A stretch of 64,000 nt of DNA from Candidatus Eiseniibacteriota bacterium (GCA_029262235.1 JAJCZU010000002.1:930001-994000), one strand, 5' to 3'. Shown: positions 32,651 to 45,986, counted from the stretch's first letter. Notes: a model not told the origin generated them from the sequence alone. Translations and numbers: made by a program.

Positions 32651-33937
32651 CTACGGTTCGATCCGGCAACGGATACTGGCCGAACGCTCGGGTCCGATCG
32701 ACACGGTCGTGATCGGCACAGCAACAGCCGTGGCCAGTCTCTGGAGATACTCGCGCATCCCCTTCGGCAGATCCTCGAGCTTCTTAAAGGGGCCTTCACC
32801 CGGCTCCCAGCCCGGCCAGTCTTCGTAGACCGGTTCGACGTTCTGCAGCGCGTCCGGTGAGTGGGGGGGGAACGTGTCTTCTTCGCCGTTCACGCGATAC
32901 GAAACGGCAACAGGAATCGTGGGCCGGCCTCCCAGTACGTCGAGTTTCGTGACGGCCAGTTCGCTGACGCCGCTCCAGAGACAGCTCGCGCGCAAAAGAG
33001 GGATGTCGAGCCAGCCGCATCGACGGGGCCGTCCCGTCGTCGTCCCGAACTCTTTGCCGCTCGCGCGCAGCCATTCGCCCGCTTCTCCGAGATCTTCCGT
33101 CGGGAACGGACCGTTCCCCACCCGTGTCGTATACGCTTTCACGACGCCGACCACGCGGTTGATGCGGCTCGGTCCGAGTCCGACGCCGGTGCACGCCGCC
33201 CCTGCGATCGTGCTGGATGACGTGACGAACGGATACGTTCCGGCGTAAACGTCGAGGTGCGTACCCTGCGCTCCTTCGAGCAGCACGTTCTCGCCTTCCC
33301 GCAGCGCGGCGTCGAGTTCGCGCGAAACATCACAGAGCAGCGGGCTCAGAAACTCGGCCCACCGCTGCCAGTCTTTCGGTGTCACGTACCATTCCATCGC
33401 ACGGTCGCCGCCGGTCCCCTGCGTGATCCGACGGATTCCCGCATCCTGCGCCTGCTTGAGGCGCTCTTCGCCGTTCGGATCGAGCAGCGCCGCCATCAGA
33501 AGGCTGCGACGCCCGACACGGTCCTCGTAGGCGGGTCCGATCCCGCGGCCCGTCGTTCCGATGGCCGCGTTCGGCCTGCGCGACTCTTCCATGCTGTCGC
33601 GTGCGACGTGATGGGGGAGGACGAGCGAGGCGCGTGTGCTGATCTTGAGCCGCGAACGGATCGAGATGCCGCGGCTCTCGAGCGCCACCACTTCTTTCAT
33701 GAGCTGTTCCGGATCGATCACCATGCCCCAGGCAAGGCCGCACGTGACGTTCTGCCGCACCGCGCCCGAGGGGAGAAGATGCAGGGAGAACGACTCGTCA
33801 CCGCGCTTCACGGTGTGGCCGGCGTTGGCGCCCCCCTGATAGCGGACGGTCCAGGTCGCTTCGCGCGCGAGAAGATCGATGATCTTCCCCTTGCCCTCGT
33901 CTCCCCACTGCGTTCCTACTATGATCGTTGCCGGCAT
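32651..33937 (-). CDS. purA: Adenylosuccinate synthetase
   Basis: The protein has 428 residues, normal for the family. The N-terminus VGTQWGDEGKGKIIDLLA holds the GTP-binding/catalytic loop, followed by RYQGGANAGHTV and the IMP-site GTTGRGIGPAYEDR. It joins IMP and aspartate using GTP in AMP synthesis. It is the last gene of the - strand unit that begins near 41460, one base after the aminotransferase stop, and converges with the sulfatase-like gene. Confidence 0.97.
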   Translation of the reverse strand: MPATIIVGTQWGDEGKGKIIDLLAREATWTVRYQGGANAGHTVKRGDESFSLHLLPSGAVRQNVTCGLAWGMVIDPEQLMKEVVALESRGISIRSRLKISTRASLVLPHHVARDSMEESRRPNAAIGTTGRGIGPAYEDRVGRRSLLMAALLDPNGEERLKQAQDAGIRRITQGTGGDRAMEWYVTPKDWQRWAEFLSPLLCDVSRELDAALREGENVLLEGAQGTHLDVYAGTYPFVTSSSTIAGAACTGVGLGPSRINRVVGVVKAYTTRVGNGPFPTEDLGEAGEWLRASGKEFGTTTGRPRRCGWLDIPLLRASCLWSGVSELAVTKLDVLGGRPTIPVAVSYRVNGEEDTFPPHSPDALQNVEPVYEDWPGWEPGEGPFKKLEDLPKGMREYLQRLATAVAVPITTVSIGPERSASIRCRIEP

Positions 33938-33938
33938 A

Positions 33939-35063
33939 TCACTTCCATTCCGCTTCCGCGGCCTTCACAGCGCTTCCGTCCGCGTCGCTCCAGCCTCTTT
34001 TCGAGAGAACCGATTCGAGCGCGCGAAGAACGTCCGCGATGTCCGCGGTTTCGTAAAATCCAAGATGGCCGATCCGGAAGATCTTGTCCTTCAGATGCGA
34101 CTGGCCGCCGGCAAGCCGGAAACCGTGCGCGTCGAGCAGATCCGCCCGGATCGCGTCGCCCCCGATATCCGGGGGCGCGAGAACCGCCGTCACGCCGTTG
34201 GCGGGCGCCTCGCTGAAGAGCGAGAGACCGAGCGCCCGCACTCCTGCCCGCGCTCCGCGGCCGAGGGCGTCGTGACGCTTCCAGATGGCGTCCATCCCCT
34301 CGTCCCGCATACGCGCCAGAGACTGGCGGAGGGCGAGGAAGAGGGGGACGGCCGGGGTATAGGGAGTCAGATACTTCGAGAGGGACTCCTTCGCTTTTGT
34401 AAGCGAGAAATAATACTTTGGCAAGGTCGAAGTAGCGGTCCGCTCCCAGGCCCTCTCAGAGAGCCAGGCGAAGCCGAGGCCGGGCGGGCACATGAAAGCC
34501 TTCTGGCTCCCCGCGACGACCGCGTCGAGCCCCCAGTCGTCCGGCAGAAGCTCGTGGACGCCGAGCGCCGTCACGGCGTCGACGATCAGGAGGGTATCGC
34601 TTCCCTCGAAGAGCGCCGCGATCGCGGCCACGTCCTGGAGCGTGCCGGTCGACGTTTCGCTCTGCGTCAGGAAAAGCGCCGCAAAAGGGCCGTTCTCCTT
34701 CGCGAACGACCGCAGTTCCCCGGGATCCGGGGAAGTGCCCCACTTCACGGCATATTCCGTGACGTCGAGCCCGTAGGCGCGTGAGATATCGCGCCACCGT
34801 TCGCCGAACTTCCCGGCCACGACCGCGAGCACTTTTTCGCCGGGCGAGAAGAGGCCCGCGACGACGGCTTCCATCGCCCCGCTCCCCGATGACGTGAAAG
34901 TGACCGGCTCTGTTTTCGTGCGGAACGTGTAGGCGAGACCCTCGGAGATCTCCTGCATCACGTCGCGGAATTCGTCCGTGCGATGGTGCATCGTTTCCGT
35001 GGAAAGCGCCGCCAGAACATCGGACGGGACTTCCGTGGGCCCCGGGGTAAACAGCTTCTTCAT
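33939..35063 (-). CDS. Class V PLP aminotransferase (alanine-glyoxylate/serine-pyruvate type)
   Basis: The start is set at ATG 35063 (MKKLFTPGPTEVPSDVL), which overlaps the engB stop; the frame extends nine codons upstream. The protein has 374 residues. The N-terminal TPGPTEV with MHHRTDEFRDVM, the SSGSGAMEA phosphate-binding turn, LLIVDAVTALGVHELL and the PLP lysine in VVAGSQKAFMCPPGLGF identify the AGXT/soluble hydrogenase 42-kDa group. Family members move amino groups between alanine or serine and glyoxylate or pyruvate. The exact pair cannot be read from the sequence. Confidence 0.9.
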   Translation of the reverse strand: MKKLFTPGPTEVPSDVLAALSTETMHHRTDEFRDVMQEISEGLAYTFRTKTEPVTFTSSGSGAMEAVVAGLFSPGEKVLAVVAGKFGERWRDISRAYGLDVTEYAVKWGTSPDPGELRSFAKENGPFAALFLTQSETSTGTLQDVAAIAALFEGSDTLLIVDAVTALGVHELLPDDWGLDAVVAGSQKAFMCPPGLGFAWLSERAWERTATSTLPKYYFSLTKAKESLSKYLTPYTPAVPLFLALRQSLARMRDEGMDAIWKRHDALGRGARAGVRALGLSLFSEAPANGVTAVLAPPDIGGDAIRADLLDAHGFRLAGGQSHLKDKIFRIGHLGFYETADIADVLRALESVLSKRGWSDADGSAVKAAEAEWK

Positions 35064-35647
35064 GTTGTCTTCTTCTGCTCCTCGATCCACACGCTGACGT
35101 GTTCGCGACCGTCTCCCGTTTTGGCGGAGAACCCGATCAGGCCGTCGGGCGTGAGGTTGAATTCTTTTCGAATGGTGGACATCGAACGCGCCGCCTGCGA
35201 GCGCGACAGCTTGTCCATCTTCGTCGCCACGACCAGAAAAGGCAGCTTGCGTGTGACGAGCCAGTTGTGCATGACGCGATCGAGATCCGTAGGATCACGC
35301 CGTATGTCCAGGATCAGAATGCCGCCGACCAGACTCTCGCGCGTTTCGAGATATTTCTCGATGAGCTTGCGCCACTCCTGGCGCACGCGCTCGGGTACCT
35401 TCGCATAGCCGTAGCCCGGAAGATCGACGAGGTACAGGTTTTCGCCGCTCTTGTAGAAGTTGAGCGACTGCGTACGGCCCGGCGTGTTGCTCGTCCGCGC
35501 GAGCCCCTTCTGCCGCGCCACGCTGTTCAGCAGCGACGATTTCCCGACGTTCGACCGCCCGAGCAGGGCGATTTCAGGCAGGAACGGCTTCGGGAGGCGC
35601 GCAGTCGTCAGCACTGCCCGATCGAATGTCAGGGGAATTCGTTTCAC
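35060..35647 (-). CDS. engB: Ribosome biogenesis GTP-binding protein EngB/YsxC
   Basis: The protein has 195 residues, typical size. G motifs are all present: G1 GRSNVGKSSLL, G2 region TPGRTQSLNF, G3 DLPGYGYAKV, G4 ATKMDK and G5 GFSAKTGDG. It is a small TRAFAC GTPase needed for large-subunit assembly. It starts 18 bp after lon and overlaps the aminotransferase by 4 bp, so it should share the upstream transcript. Confidence 0.96.
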   Translation of the reverse strand: MKRIPLTFDRAVLTTARLPKPFLPEIALLGRSNVGKSSLLNSVARQKGLARTSNTPGRTQSLNFYKSGENLYLVDLPGYGYAKVPERVRQEWRKLIEKYLETRESLVGGILILDIRRDPTDLDRVMHNWLVTRKLPFLVVATKMDKLSRSQAARSMSTIRKEFNLTPDGLIGFSAKTGDGREHVSVWIEEQKKTT

Positions 35648-35665
35648 TCGTTATCTCTCGATGGA

Positions 35666-38083
<2,418 letters not shown>

Positions 38084-38085
38084 TC

Positions 38086-39360
<1,275 letters not shown>

Positions 39361-39396
39361 GACTTCTCTACCTCCGCGCGGCTTCCCGAAAACCCG

Positions 39397-39981
39397 CTAA
39401 TCTCTATGAGCGATCACTTCGTCGACCAGACCGTACTTGAGCGCGTCTTCCGCCGAAAGAAAATTGTCGCGGTCCGTGTCCTTGGCGATCTTCGCGACCG
39501 ACTGACCCGTGTGATCCGCAAGAATGGTGTTAAGCGTTTCGCGCACCTTCAGCAGTTCGCGCGTATAAATTTCGACTTCCGACGCCTGCCCCTGGCTTCC
39601 ACCGAGCGGCTGGTGAATCATGACCCGCGCGTTCGGCAGGATGGAGCGTTTGCCCTTCGTGCCGGCCGCGAGAAGAACGGCGCCCATGCTGGCAGCCTGT
39701 CCCATGCAGATGGTCATGACGTCCGGCTTGATGTACTGCATCGTGTCGTAAATCGCAAGGCCTGCCGTCACGACGCCGCCGGGCGAATTGATATAAAGGT
39801 AAATGTCCCGCTCGGGATCGTCCGCCTCGCAGAACAGAAGCTGCGCGATGGCCAGGTTCGCGACGTTGTCGTCGATCCCCGTCCCGATGAAAATAATACG
39901 ATCTTTCAATAAGCGCGAGTAAATGTCGTATGCGCGTTCGCCCCGACCACTCTGCTCTACGACCATAGGAACCAGGCCCAT
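39397..39981 (-). CDS. clpP: ATP-dependent Clp protease proteolytic subunit ClpP
   Basis: The start is ATG 39981 ([20 protein letters not shown]), with GAGGAG in the tig stop region as Shine-Dalgarno; ATG 39996 overlaps tig and is less likely. The protein has 194 residues. The catalytic Ser is in [11 protein letters not shown] and the His in [10 protein letters not shown], with the family's YINSPGG oxyanion loop. It forms the tetradecameric protease chamber used by ClpX. Confidence 0.98.
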   Translation of the reverse strand: MGLVPMVVEQSGRGERAYDIYSRLLKDRIIFIGTGIDDNVANLAIAQLLFCEADDPERDIYLYINSPGGVVTAGLAIYDTMQYIKPDVMTICMGQAASMGAVLLAAGTKGKRSILPNARVMIHQPLGGSQGQASEVEIYTRELLKVRETLNTILADHTGQSVAKIAKDTDRDNFLSAEDALKYGLVDEVIAHRD

Positions 39982-39985
39982 TTGG

Positions 39986-41287
39986 CTACTCCTCATTCAC
40001 TTTCGAGTGTTCCAAGACCCATTTGTAGACCTTCTCCTCGCGAATCATGCGCCGCGCCTCGTTCCATGCCGTTTCCTCCTCCTGACGCCGTTCTGACGGG
40101 TCGGCGGAGCGTTCACGGGGCAGGAAGGCCCGCGCGGCGGACTGGATCTCGCGTTCCGAAGGCTCGAGTTTCTCTCTTTTACTAATTTCGGAAACTATGG
40201 CCAGTTTCTGAATAACACGGAGCGATCTTTCTCGCTGTTCTTTCGTTATTCGCTCCCGCTGCTCCTGTGCCTCGGTCCGGTGCTCCTCCGGAATCTCCTC
40301 CACAGGGATGAAATCCGGGAGGGAGGACTTCGTGACACGGTCCAGGATGCGCTCCGAGATCTCGATCTTGTTCTCTCCGATGAGTTTCTCGAAGACCTGG
40401 GCCCGCAGCGCCTGTCCGACCTCGCTCTCGGCACGGCGTTTCAGCTCGTCCCGCACGAGTTCCGTGAGCGCCTCGGCCGTCGTCTCTTTTCCGACGACCC
40501 GCGTCGCGAACGCGTCATCGTAGACCGGCAGCACCCTTTCTCCAATCTCGTGAACTTCGATCCGAAATTCCACCTTTTTCCCGGCCAGCGACTGAATCGC
40601 GTGGCCTTCCGGGAAGTCGATCGTGACATTGCGGGTGTCGCCGGGCTCGGCCCCGATCAGTTCCTTTGTCATCGTGAGCGGCACGATGTCGGAGCCGGGG
40701 GGGGCGTCGAGCAGCATTTCGACATCGTCGACACGCTTTCCGAACGCGTCTCCGTTCTCGAAGAAGCGCTGGTACGACATCTTGACGCGATCGCCCTTGA
40801 TCGCGGCGCGCTGCACCGGCGTGTACTCCACGTGATGATGCTTGAGCGCATCGATCTCGCGTTCCACTTCCTCTTCGGGAATCGCCGGCAGTTTGCGCAC
40901 GAACTCGAAGTCCTGATACTTGTTCATTTCGACGCCGGGCCAGAGATCGACCTTCACTTCGAACTTGATCGGCTCACCCTCGGGCGCGGAAAACGAATCG
41001 ATCTCGGGGTCGAAGAAGGGCACGACCTTCTGCTCTTCGAGAGACTCCCACGTTGCCTTCGACACGACTTTCTCGAGGGCTTCGGAGCGGACGGCGTCTT
41101 TGTACTTCGCTTCCAGAATGTGGCGCGGAGTCTTACCCTTGCGAAATCCCGGGACCGAGATCTTTTTCCCGAGGCGTCCGTACTCCCGCTCCATCTCCTT
41201 GTTCAGTTCCTCGAGTGCGACCTCGATGGAAAAGACTTTGTAGCCCGGTTCGGGCTCGGTCATCTCGATCTTCTTGAATTCAGTCAC
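39986..41287 (-). CDS. tig: Trigger factor, ribosome-associated chaperone
   Basis: The start is taken as GTG 41287 (preceded by AGGAA); ATG 41263 is possible. The longer frame up to 41395 would translate the tRNA-Leu gene and was rejected. The protein has 433 residues. The N-terminal ribosome-binding domain holds the [20 protein letters not shown] signature. The FKBP-like PPIase domain lies around 150-235 ([36 protein letters not shown]), followed by the helical C-terminal chaperone arms. It binds nascent chains at the ribosome exit. Confidence 0.95.
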   Translation of the reverse strand: MTEFKKIEMTEPEPGYKVFSIEVALEELNKEMEREYGRLGKKISVPGFRKGKTPRHILEAKYKDAVRSEALEKVVSKATWESLEEQKVVPFFDPEIDSFSAPEGEPIKFEVKVDLWPGVEMNKYQDFEFVRKLPAIPEEEVEREIDALKHHHVEYTPVQRAAIKGDRVKMSYQRFFENGDAFGKRVDDVEMLLDAPPGSDIVPLTMTKELIGAEPGDTRNVTIDFPEGHAIQSLAGKKVEFRIEVHEIGERVLPVYDDAFATRVVGKETTAEALTELVRDELKRRAESEVGQALRAQVFEKLIGENKIEISERILDRVTKSSLPDFIPVEEIPEEHRTEAQEQRERITKEQRERSLRVIQKLAIVSEISKREKLEPSEREIQSAARAFLPRERSADPSERRQEEETAWNEARRMIREEKVYKWVLEHSKVNEE

Positions 41288-41307
41288 TTTCCTGTGGCTC
41301 CTGTTCG

Positions 41308-41389
41308 TGCGAGAGGGGGGATTCGAACCCCCACGAGTCTCCTCACTGGATCCTAAATCCAGCGCGTCTGCCAGTTCCGCCACTCTCGC
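41308..41389 (-). tRNA. tRNA-Leu (anticodon TAG)
   Basis: The minus-strand gene starts GCGAGAGTGGCGGAACTGG. The acceptor GCGAGAG pairs perfectly with CTCTCGC. The anticodon arm CTGGA-TTTAGGA-TCCAG gives anticodon TAG. There is a long variable arm as expected for a class II tRNA, and a T arm with GGTTCGAATCC. CCA is not encoded. It lies between a strong promoter and tig, so it probably heads the tig-clpP-clpX-lon transcript. Confidence 0.96.
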
Positions 41390-41404
41390 TCCCATACATA
41401 GTAG

Positions 41405-41426
41405 AACGGGGATGTGGTATCCCGTT
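41405..41426 (-). promoter_or_regulatory. Inverted repeat at the start of the tRNA-Leu/tig transcript
   Basis: AACGGG at 41405-41410 is complementary to CCCGTT at 41421-41426 with a 10-nt spacer. It lies directly after the -10 box of the promoter at 41427-41456 and before the tRNA. It could be an operator at the start site or part of the 5' leader removed during tRNA processing. Confidence 0.4.
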
Positions 41427-41456
41427 CTTATACCAAGGAGGTCGCGGTACCGTCAA
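41427..41456 (-). promoter_or_regulatory. Sigma-70 promoter for tRNA-Leu and the protease operon
   Basis: Read on the minus strand, TTGACG (41456-41451) and TATAAG (41432-41427) are separated by 18 bp, about 38 bp upstream of the tRNA 5' end. It is one of the best promoter matches in the window. It would serve tRNA-Leu and the genes down to purA. Confidence 0.65.
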
Positions 41457-41557
41457 GGAGAGACGCGGTCTAATCGATTGAATCGCAATGTCTTGACTAG
41501 CCGTGAGAAAAAGTAACTGCGGGAGGGAGGTCTGTCAAGGCGCGGCGCCTGCAGAGG

Positions 41558-42358
41558 TTACTGGGCGCCTTTGCCCGTCAGCACGACCCAGACCGTCTTC
41601 AGCAGAATCAGCGCCTTGGTGACGAATCCGCGGGTTTCCAGATAGCGAAGGTCGTGGTCGAGCTTCGTGCGGACGTCGTCGAGGGACGTGTCGTACTTAT
41701 GGTCCACCTGCGCCAGCCCCGTGATCCCCGGCTTGACCCGCAGGCGAAGCGCGTAGTCCGGGATCTTCTCGACCAGGTCGCGCACGAACGTGGGACGCTC
41801 GGGACGCGGGCCGACCAGACTCATGTCGCCCTTGAGTACATTGTAGAACTGAGGGGTTTCGTCGATGCGGAGCTTCCGCAGTACTTTGCCGAGCGTCGTG
41901 ATGCGGGAATCGTTCTTCTTCGCCCACATCGGACCGGCGTGATCTTCCGCGCCGTCGACCATCGTGCGGAACTTGTAGATAATGAACGGGCGCCCCGGAA
42001 GGTCGAGCGTGCGCCGATCGTAGACGTCATAGAACTCGTTCGGACGATTCGCCGCGGGAAGGTGGCGCCGGTTCATGCCGATGCGCACCTGGCGATAGAT
42101 GATCGGTCCGGGCGAGGAGATGCGCACGAGAAGTGCCGTAACGGCATAGAGGGGTAGAAGCGCGATCAGGGCGACCGCGGCGACAGTGCGATCGAAGACG
42201 ACCTCGAGCAACGACTCGTGCTGAGGGCCGTGATCACGTGGGGCAAGAAGGCCCCGCTGTTCACGAGCTTCTCGCAGATTGATTACGCGGAACGCCGAGC
42301 GACTCAAATGCTGCTCTCCCTGGTTACGACGATTCGATTGAGAATCCGGCCTTCTCAT
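41558..42358 (-). CDS. Sugar-phosphate transferase (small phosphoglycosyltransferase), intact active site
   Basis: The start is taken as ATG 42358 (MRRPDSQSNRRN), which has AAAGG eight bases upstream; the frame continues to GTG 42445. The protein has 266 residues. One hydrophobic helix (~75-100, FDRTVAAVALIALLPLYAV) precedes the catalytic domain with SPGPIIYRQVRIGMN, FIIYKFRTMVDGAEDH, LRKLRIDETPQFYNVLKGD and MSLVGPRPERP. The Asp-Glu dyad (IDETPQ) and KFRTM are intact, unlike in the gene at 2-1117. It should load the first sugar phosphate onto undecaprenyl phosphate, and may be the initiating enzyme for the EPS locus although encoded about 23 kb from it. It has no CoA-binding-like domain. Confidence 0.92.
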   Translation of the reverse strand: MRRPDSQSNRRNQGEQHLSRSAFRVINLREAREQRGLLAPRDHGPQHESLLEVVFDRTVAAVALIALLPLYAVTALLVRISSPGPIIYRQVRIGMNRRHLPAANRPNEFYDVYDRRTLDLPGRPFIIYKFRTMVDGAEDHAGPMWAKKNDSRITTLGKVLRKLRIDETPQFYNVLKGDMSLVGPRPERPTFVRDLVEKIPDYALRLRVKPGITGLAQVDHKYDTSLDDVRTKLDHDLRYLETRGFVTKALILLKTVWVVLTGKGAQ

Positions 42359-42509
42359 CCGACAGACCTTTCGACCCGAGTATCGTCCGATCATGCGCGC
42401 GAGTTGCGCACGTTCTTTCGACACAAGTACATAGGACAAGGTCACACCCGTAAATCCAGGGCAGTGAACGACAGGAGAATGCTAGTCTTCTGAACTCGAC
42501 CTGTCTATA

Positions 42510-42524
42510 GGGTATCAAATACCC
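42510..42524. promoter_or_regulatory. Hairpin GGGTAT-CAA-ATACCC between two minus-strand genes
   Basis: A perfect 6-bp dyad with a 3-nt loop lies between the stop of the Fn3 lipoprotein (42590) and the sugar-transferase start. There is no T-run, so it is not a convincing intrinsic terminator; it may be an operator. TTGACC lies about 16 bp upstream on the minus strand, but the matching -10 is poor. Confidence 0.35.
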
Positions 42525-42589
42525 ACCAGGCTGGTCAATGCGTTCTTGGGGAGTTAATCAGACTTCTGGCAACGGGTTAGGGCTATTAC

Positions 42590-44758
42590 CTACGGTCCGA
42601 TCGCAGTTGTGGTAAATGCCTGCACGGCCGAGAAGCCGGTAGCGCCACTCTCGTTGGTCGCCTCGATCTGATAGAAGTAGTTCGTCGCCTCGGTGAGGCC
42701 CGTAATGCTGATCGAGTGCGAAACGGCCAGCTGGTTGTCGGAAGCCGTCTGATCCAGGAGCGGCTGGTCCGCGCTGTATTTGATGTCGATCGTCGTCGGC
42801 ACGTCCGTCGTGAACGTGATGACGGCCACATTGCTGCCGACGGAAACCGCGAGGTTCTGAATATTCGGCAGAGCGGCGTCTCCGAAGACGGCCTGCACGA
42901 TATTGCTCCGCGTGGAGCGACCCGCGCGATCCGTGACTTCCATGAAGTACTGCACGAAATACGGCGTCGTGGTCAGCTGCGGATAGTGAGTGAAGCTGTT
43001 GGCCTGCACGTTGTTGATGATCTGGACCAGCCCGAAGTTATTCGGATTCGGGTTGGTCTGACTCGTCGATCCGAAGAAATAGAGCGCGTATGACGCGAAA
43101 TCCGGATCCGGGCTCTGCGCCCAGGAGAGACTCACGTTCTGATTCGCCTGATCCACGGACGGGCGGGAAAGGGCAAGGAACGACGGGTCGAGGTCGGTCG
43201 CCGTTGCGCTGGCGATCAGCGAGCCCGTCGCGAGTCCGCCTTCGTCCACCACGTAAACTCGATAGTAGTAGATGGTGGCCTGGAGCGCGGTTTCATCGAG
43301 GAAACTCCGCGTATCGATCTCGCCGGCGATCACTGCCAGGAGTTCGTCCGTACGGCTCACCGCTTCCGAGGTCGCGCGATACACTTCGTAAGCCGCAAAG
43401 TCGTGCACGGTGGCCGGGCTCACGGCGGACCATGTCAGTCGCACCGAAGTGGAGGGGGAGTCGACGGCCGTAACGGCGAAGCTCTCGACGCCGATCGGCG
43501 CCAGATTCGCCGTGGTGGCGCTCACTTCGTTCGAGCGGGCGGTCAGCCCTTCCGCGTCCTCGACGAAGACACGATAATAGTAGGTCGTGGCATCCAGCAG
43601 ATTGAGCGAGTCGACGAACGACGTCACAGACGCGTTGTTCAGGATCGCGATGACCTGATCGTCCGCGTCACCCTCGACGCTCGGCACGTTCCCGCGATAA
43701 AGGATGTAGCGGGAGAAATCGAGATCCTCGTTCTGCGACCATTCCAGGGCCACCCAGTTCGTGCCGAGCTCTGTCGGCCCCGAGAGAACGACGGGAGTCG
43801 GATCGCCCGAAGGGTTCCCGATGATGGTCAGGCTCGTGGTCGAACGCGCCTCGGCAGCAACGTTCCCCGCGCGATCCGTGAAGTTTCCGCGCACGACGGC
43901 TTCGTCCACGACGAGATCGGGCGAAACGACGAACCAGGTTCTGTAGTCGAGGGTCGACGGTGACCAGGGGAGAGGTACGTTCGCGGCGATGCCGTCGATC
44001 GTGAAGCTCGCGGTGCCTCCACTTTCTCCGGTCCGCAGAACGACGAGGATCGAATCGCCGGCCGTCAGAACCGCGCCGCCCGAATTTTCCGTAACGGATA
44101 GAATGCGCGCCACGCGATCGAGCGTAATGTCGTCCGAGATAACCGGCGATTCCGCGCCGGACACCGTGCGGAACTGCGCGAACACCGAGCGGAGTCCTTC
44201 GCTGTCTTCCAGTTCCCAGAGCTCGTCTCCGGCGAATGGGGCGTAGGAAGCTCCGGACAGATCCGCGGAGTGGCCGATTCGCAGGGAAATCACGTCTTCA
44301 GGAGTGCTGAAGGAAAGATTTACGATTTGACTGTTCGTATACGAAGCACCGGCATTGATCCGCAGCGTGAAAATACCGGGCGTCACGACAAGCGAACCTG
44401 ACGGGTTCGAAAGAAGCCCGCCCGCCCCGCGTGAAGTTACGAAATATGTATAGGTTCGGTTCGGAACGAGATTGAGGTCGATGTAGCTCGCCGTGACGGG
44501 CTCGCCCACGACGATCGTATCGGGGTTCGCATTATCGAAGCGAAAAACACGATAGCCCGCGATGTCGTCGACCGAGGAAACTTCCCACGTCAGTTCGACG
44601 GAGCTTTCGCCGAGCGCGACGACCAGCAGGTCGCTGGGGGTCGGGGGGACGAGAAGGGCGCCGGGGAGTGAGGTCGGTGTCTCGTCGCTGCCGCAGCCGG
44701 CGCCGAAAGCGCACGCGAGCGCGACCAGGAAACCCGTCATGATATGAAGTCGAGACAT
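42590..44758 (-). CDS. Fn3-repeat lipoprotein
   Basis: The start is ATG 44758 with GGGAGGA five bases upstream. The protein has 722 residues. The signal is of lipoprotein type with lipobox GAGC, Cys22. An Fn3 domain spans ~45-125 (LTWEVSSVDDIAGYRVFRFD), a beta-sandwich region ~130-320, then three to four further Fn3 domains with the pattern DFSRYILYRG/FAAYEVYR and TYYYRVFVED. The last unit (FTTDVPTTIDIKYSADQP, HSISITGLTEATNYFYQIE) resembles the repeats of the 1721-residue protein. Probably a surface lipoprotein. It is 10 bp downstream of the DUF5683-like gene and shares its promoter. Ligand unknown. Confidence 0.85.
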   Translation of the reverse strand: MSRLHIMTGFLVALACAFGAGCGSDETPTSLPGALLVPPTPSDLLVVALGESSVELTWEVSSVDDIAGYRVFRFDNANPDTIVVGEPVTASYIDLNLVPNRTYTYFVTSRGAGGLLSNPSGSLVVTPGIFTLRINAGASYTNSQIVNLSFSTPEDVISLRIGHSADLSGASYAPFAGDELWELEDSEGLRSVFAQFRTVSGAESPVISDDITLDRVARILSVTENSGGAVLTAGDSILVVLRTGESGGTASFTIDGIAANVPLPWSPSTLDYRTWFVVSPDLVVDEAVVRGNFTDRAGNVAAEARSTTSLTIIGNPSGDPTPVVLSGPTELGTNWVALEWSQNEDLDFSRYILYRGNVPSVEGDADDQVIAILNNASVTSFVDSLNLLDATTYYYRVFVEDAEGLTARSNEVSATTANLAPIGVESFAVTAVDSPSTSVRLTWSAVSPATVHDFAAYEVYRATSEAVSRTDELLAVIAGEIDTRSFLDETALQATIYYYRVYVVDEGGLATGSLIASATATDLDPSFLALSRPSVDQANQNVSLSWAQSPDPDFASYALYFFGSTSQTNPNPNNFGLVQIINNVQANSFTHYPQLTTTPYFVQYFMEVTDRAGRSTRSNIVQAVFGDAALPNIQNLAVSVGSNVAVITFTTDVPTTIDIKYSADQPLLDQTASDNQLAVSHSISITGLTEATNYFYQIEATNESGATGFSAVQAFTTTAIGP

Positions 44759-44768
44759 CGGTTCCTCC

Positions 44769-45944
44769 CTAAAATGCCAGTCGGACCCCGACACCGTTCG
44801 TGCCGGTAGGGGTCGTCAGAAAACCGAGTTCCGGGCCCGGATCGCCGGGCGCGGTAGCCGATGGCTCACTCAGAAACACCGCATCCAGAATCGAAGCGGC
44901 CCAGATTGCGCCTGTCGCGATCGCCCAGGTGTTACGCCGGTCGTACACTTCGCTCCGTCGATCCGCGGACCGCGACTCTCTGCGGTCGAGATCCGCTGCA
45001 AGCTCGGGCGTCAGCAGCGAGGCGTTCTGCAGTTCGTTTCGCTCGCGCTTCAGAATATCGGCCCGATCGCCCTCTTCCTGAAAATCGGCGTGAGAATGCA
45101 GTGCCGCCGACCCTGACGCAAGGGCAGCCCCCGCGTACAGAACGGCTCGCAGGTTGCGCCCTGTATACGCCTGCCCCATTCCGGGGAAGAGGGCGGAACG
45201 GAGCGCACGCCGAAGAGGCGTCTTTCGATTCATGCCGATCAGAATGACATTGTCGTTTCCGCGGTTCAGATCGAGGCCGCTGTGAAAGAACACGGCGTCG
45301 ATCAGATTCGCGGCCCAGAGTCCGCCCGTTACATAGAGAGCAAGGTTGCGATCGCGGCGCGCGGCGTTCGATTCGATCTCGAGCGAGAACACCGTGTCGA
45401 CGAGAAGGGCGAGATCCTCGTTCGACACTTCGCCCGAAACCGCGGCTTCTTCCAGAACGCCCCGTGCTTCCTGATAGATGTCGTGCTGATCCTGATAGCG
45501 CCGGTCGAGAACGAGGCTCGTCACCCCGTATCCGATGCTCGCGCCGCCCCAGATCAGGCCGGCCGTCTTGCGGTGCCCGGAGACCTGTCCGGATCCCGGC
45601 ACGAGAAGCGACTTGAAGAAACGCTCGACACGAAGCGCGGAAATATCGGGGAGCAGCGTGAGCCGATTGTCCCGTGAGCGGAGTTCGATGGAGCCGACGC
45701 GGTCTTCGTATCCGGGGAGTGTGACATGAACCCGATAGCGGCCGTTCAGCCTGCCCGGAAGCGGGACAGGAGTGACGCCGCGCAGGCTCGTGGGACCTTC
45801 CAGATCGACGAAGCCGCCCGAAGGATAAGTCCAGACGGAGAGCTCCTGCGCACCGGAAGGAGCGGGAGTCATCATCGAGATCACAAGGATCAGGAACACG
45901 AGGCCGAGAGCCCGCGCGTTCGTTCGAATCGAGATAAGACGCAT
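44769..45944 (-). CDS. DUF5683-like membrane protein with PEGA-like N-terminus and internal duplication
   Basis: The start is ATG 45944, downstream of the promoter at 45987-46015. The protein has 391 residues. A signal peptide ends PSGAQE (~34). A PEGA-like segment follows (YPSGGFVDLEGPTSLRGVTP, YRVHVTLPGYED). Two homologous modules come next, each with a VPGSGQ/FPGMGQ turn and a closing W(A)AxxLDAVF helix: FKSLLVPGSGQVSGHRKTAG to GGLWAANLIDAVFFHSG, and LRSALFPGMGQAYTGRNLRA to GAIWAASILDAVFLSE. The family is usually annotated DUF5683 and its function is unknown. Co-transcribed with the Fn3 lipoprotein. Confidence 0.75.
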   Translation of the reverse strand: MRLISIRTNARALGLVFLILVISMMTPAPSGAQELSVWTYPSGGFVDLEGPTSLRGVTPVPLPGRLNGRYRVHVTLPGYEDRVGSIELRSRDNRLTLLPDISALRVERFFKSLLVPGSGQVSGHRKTAGLIWGGASIGYGVTSLVLDRRYQDQHDIYQEARGVLEEAAVSGEVSNEDLALLVDTVFSLEIESNAARRDRNLALYVTGGLWAANLIDAVFFHSGLDLNRGNDNVILIGMNRKTPLRRALRSALFPGMGQAYTGRNLRAVLYAGAALASGSAALHSHADFQEEGDRADILKRERNELQNASLLTPELAADLDRRESRSADRRSEVYDRRNTWAIATGAIWAASILDAVFLSEPSATAPGDPGPELGFLTTPTGTNGVGVRLAF

Positions 45945-45986
45945 CAGTCCCGCGGTTCCTCCCTGGTGAACTCGAAAGCAGGCCGG

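Noticed and set aside
41288-41395. N-terminal extension of trigger factor (frame open to 41395).
   Set aside because: It translates the tRNA-Leu gene; trigger factor similarity and a start codon begin at 41287.
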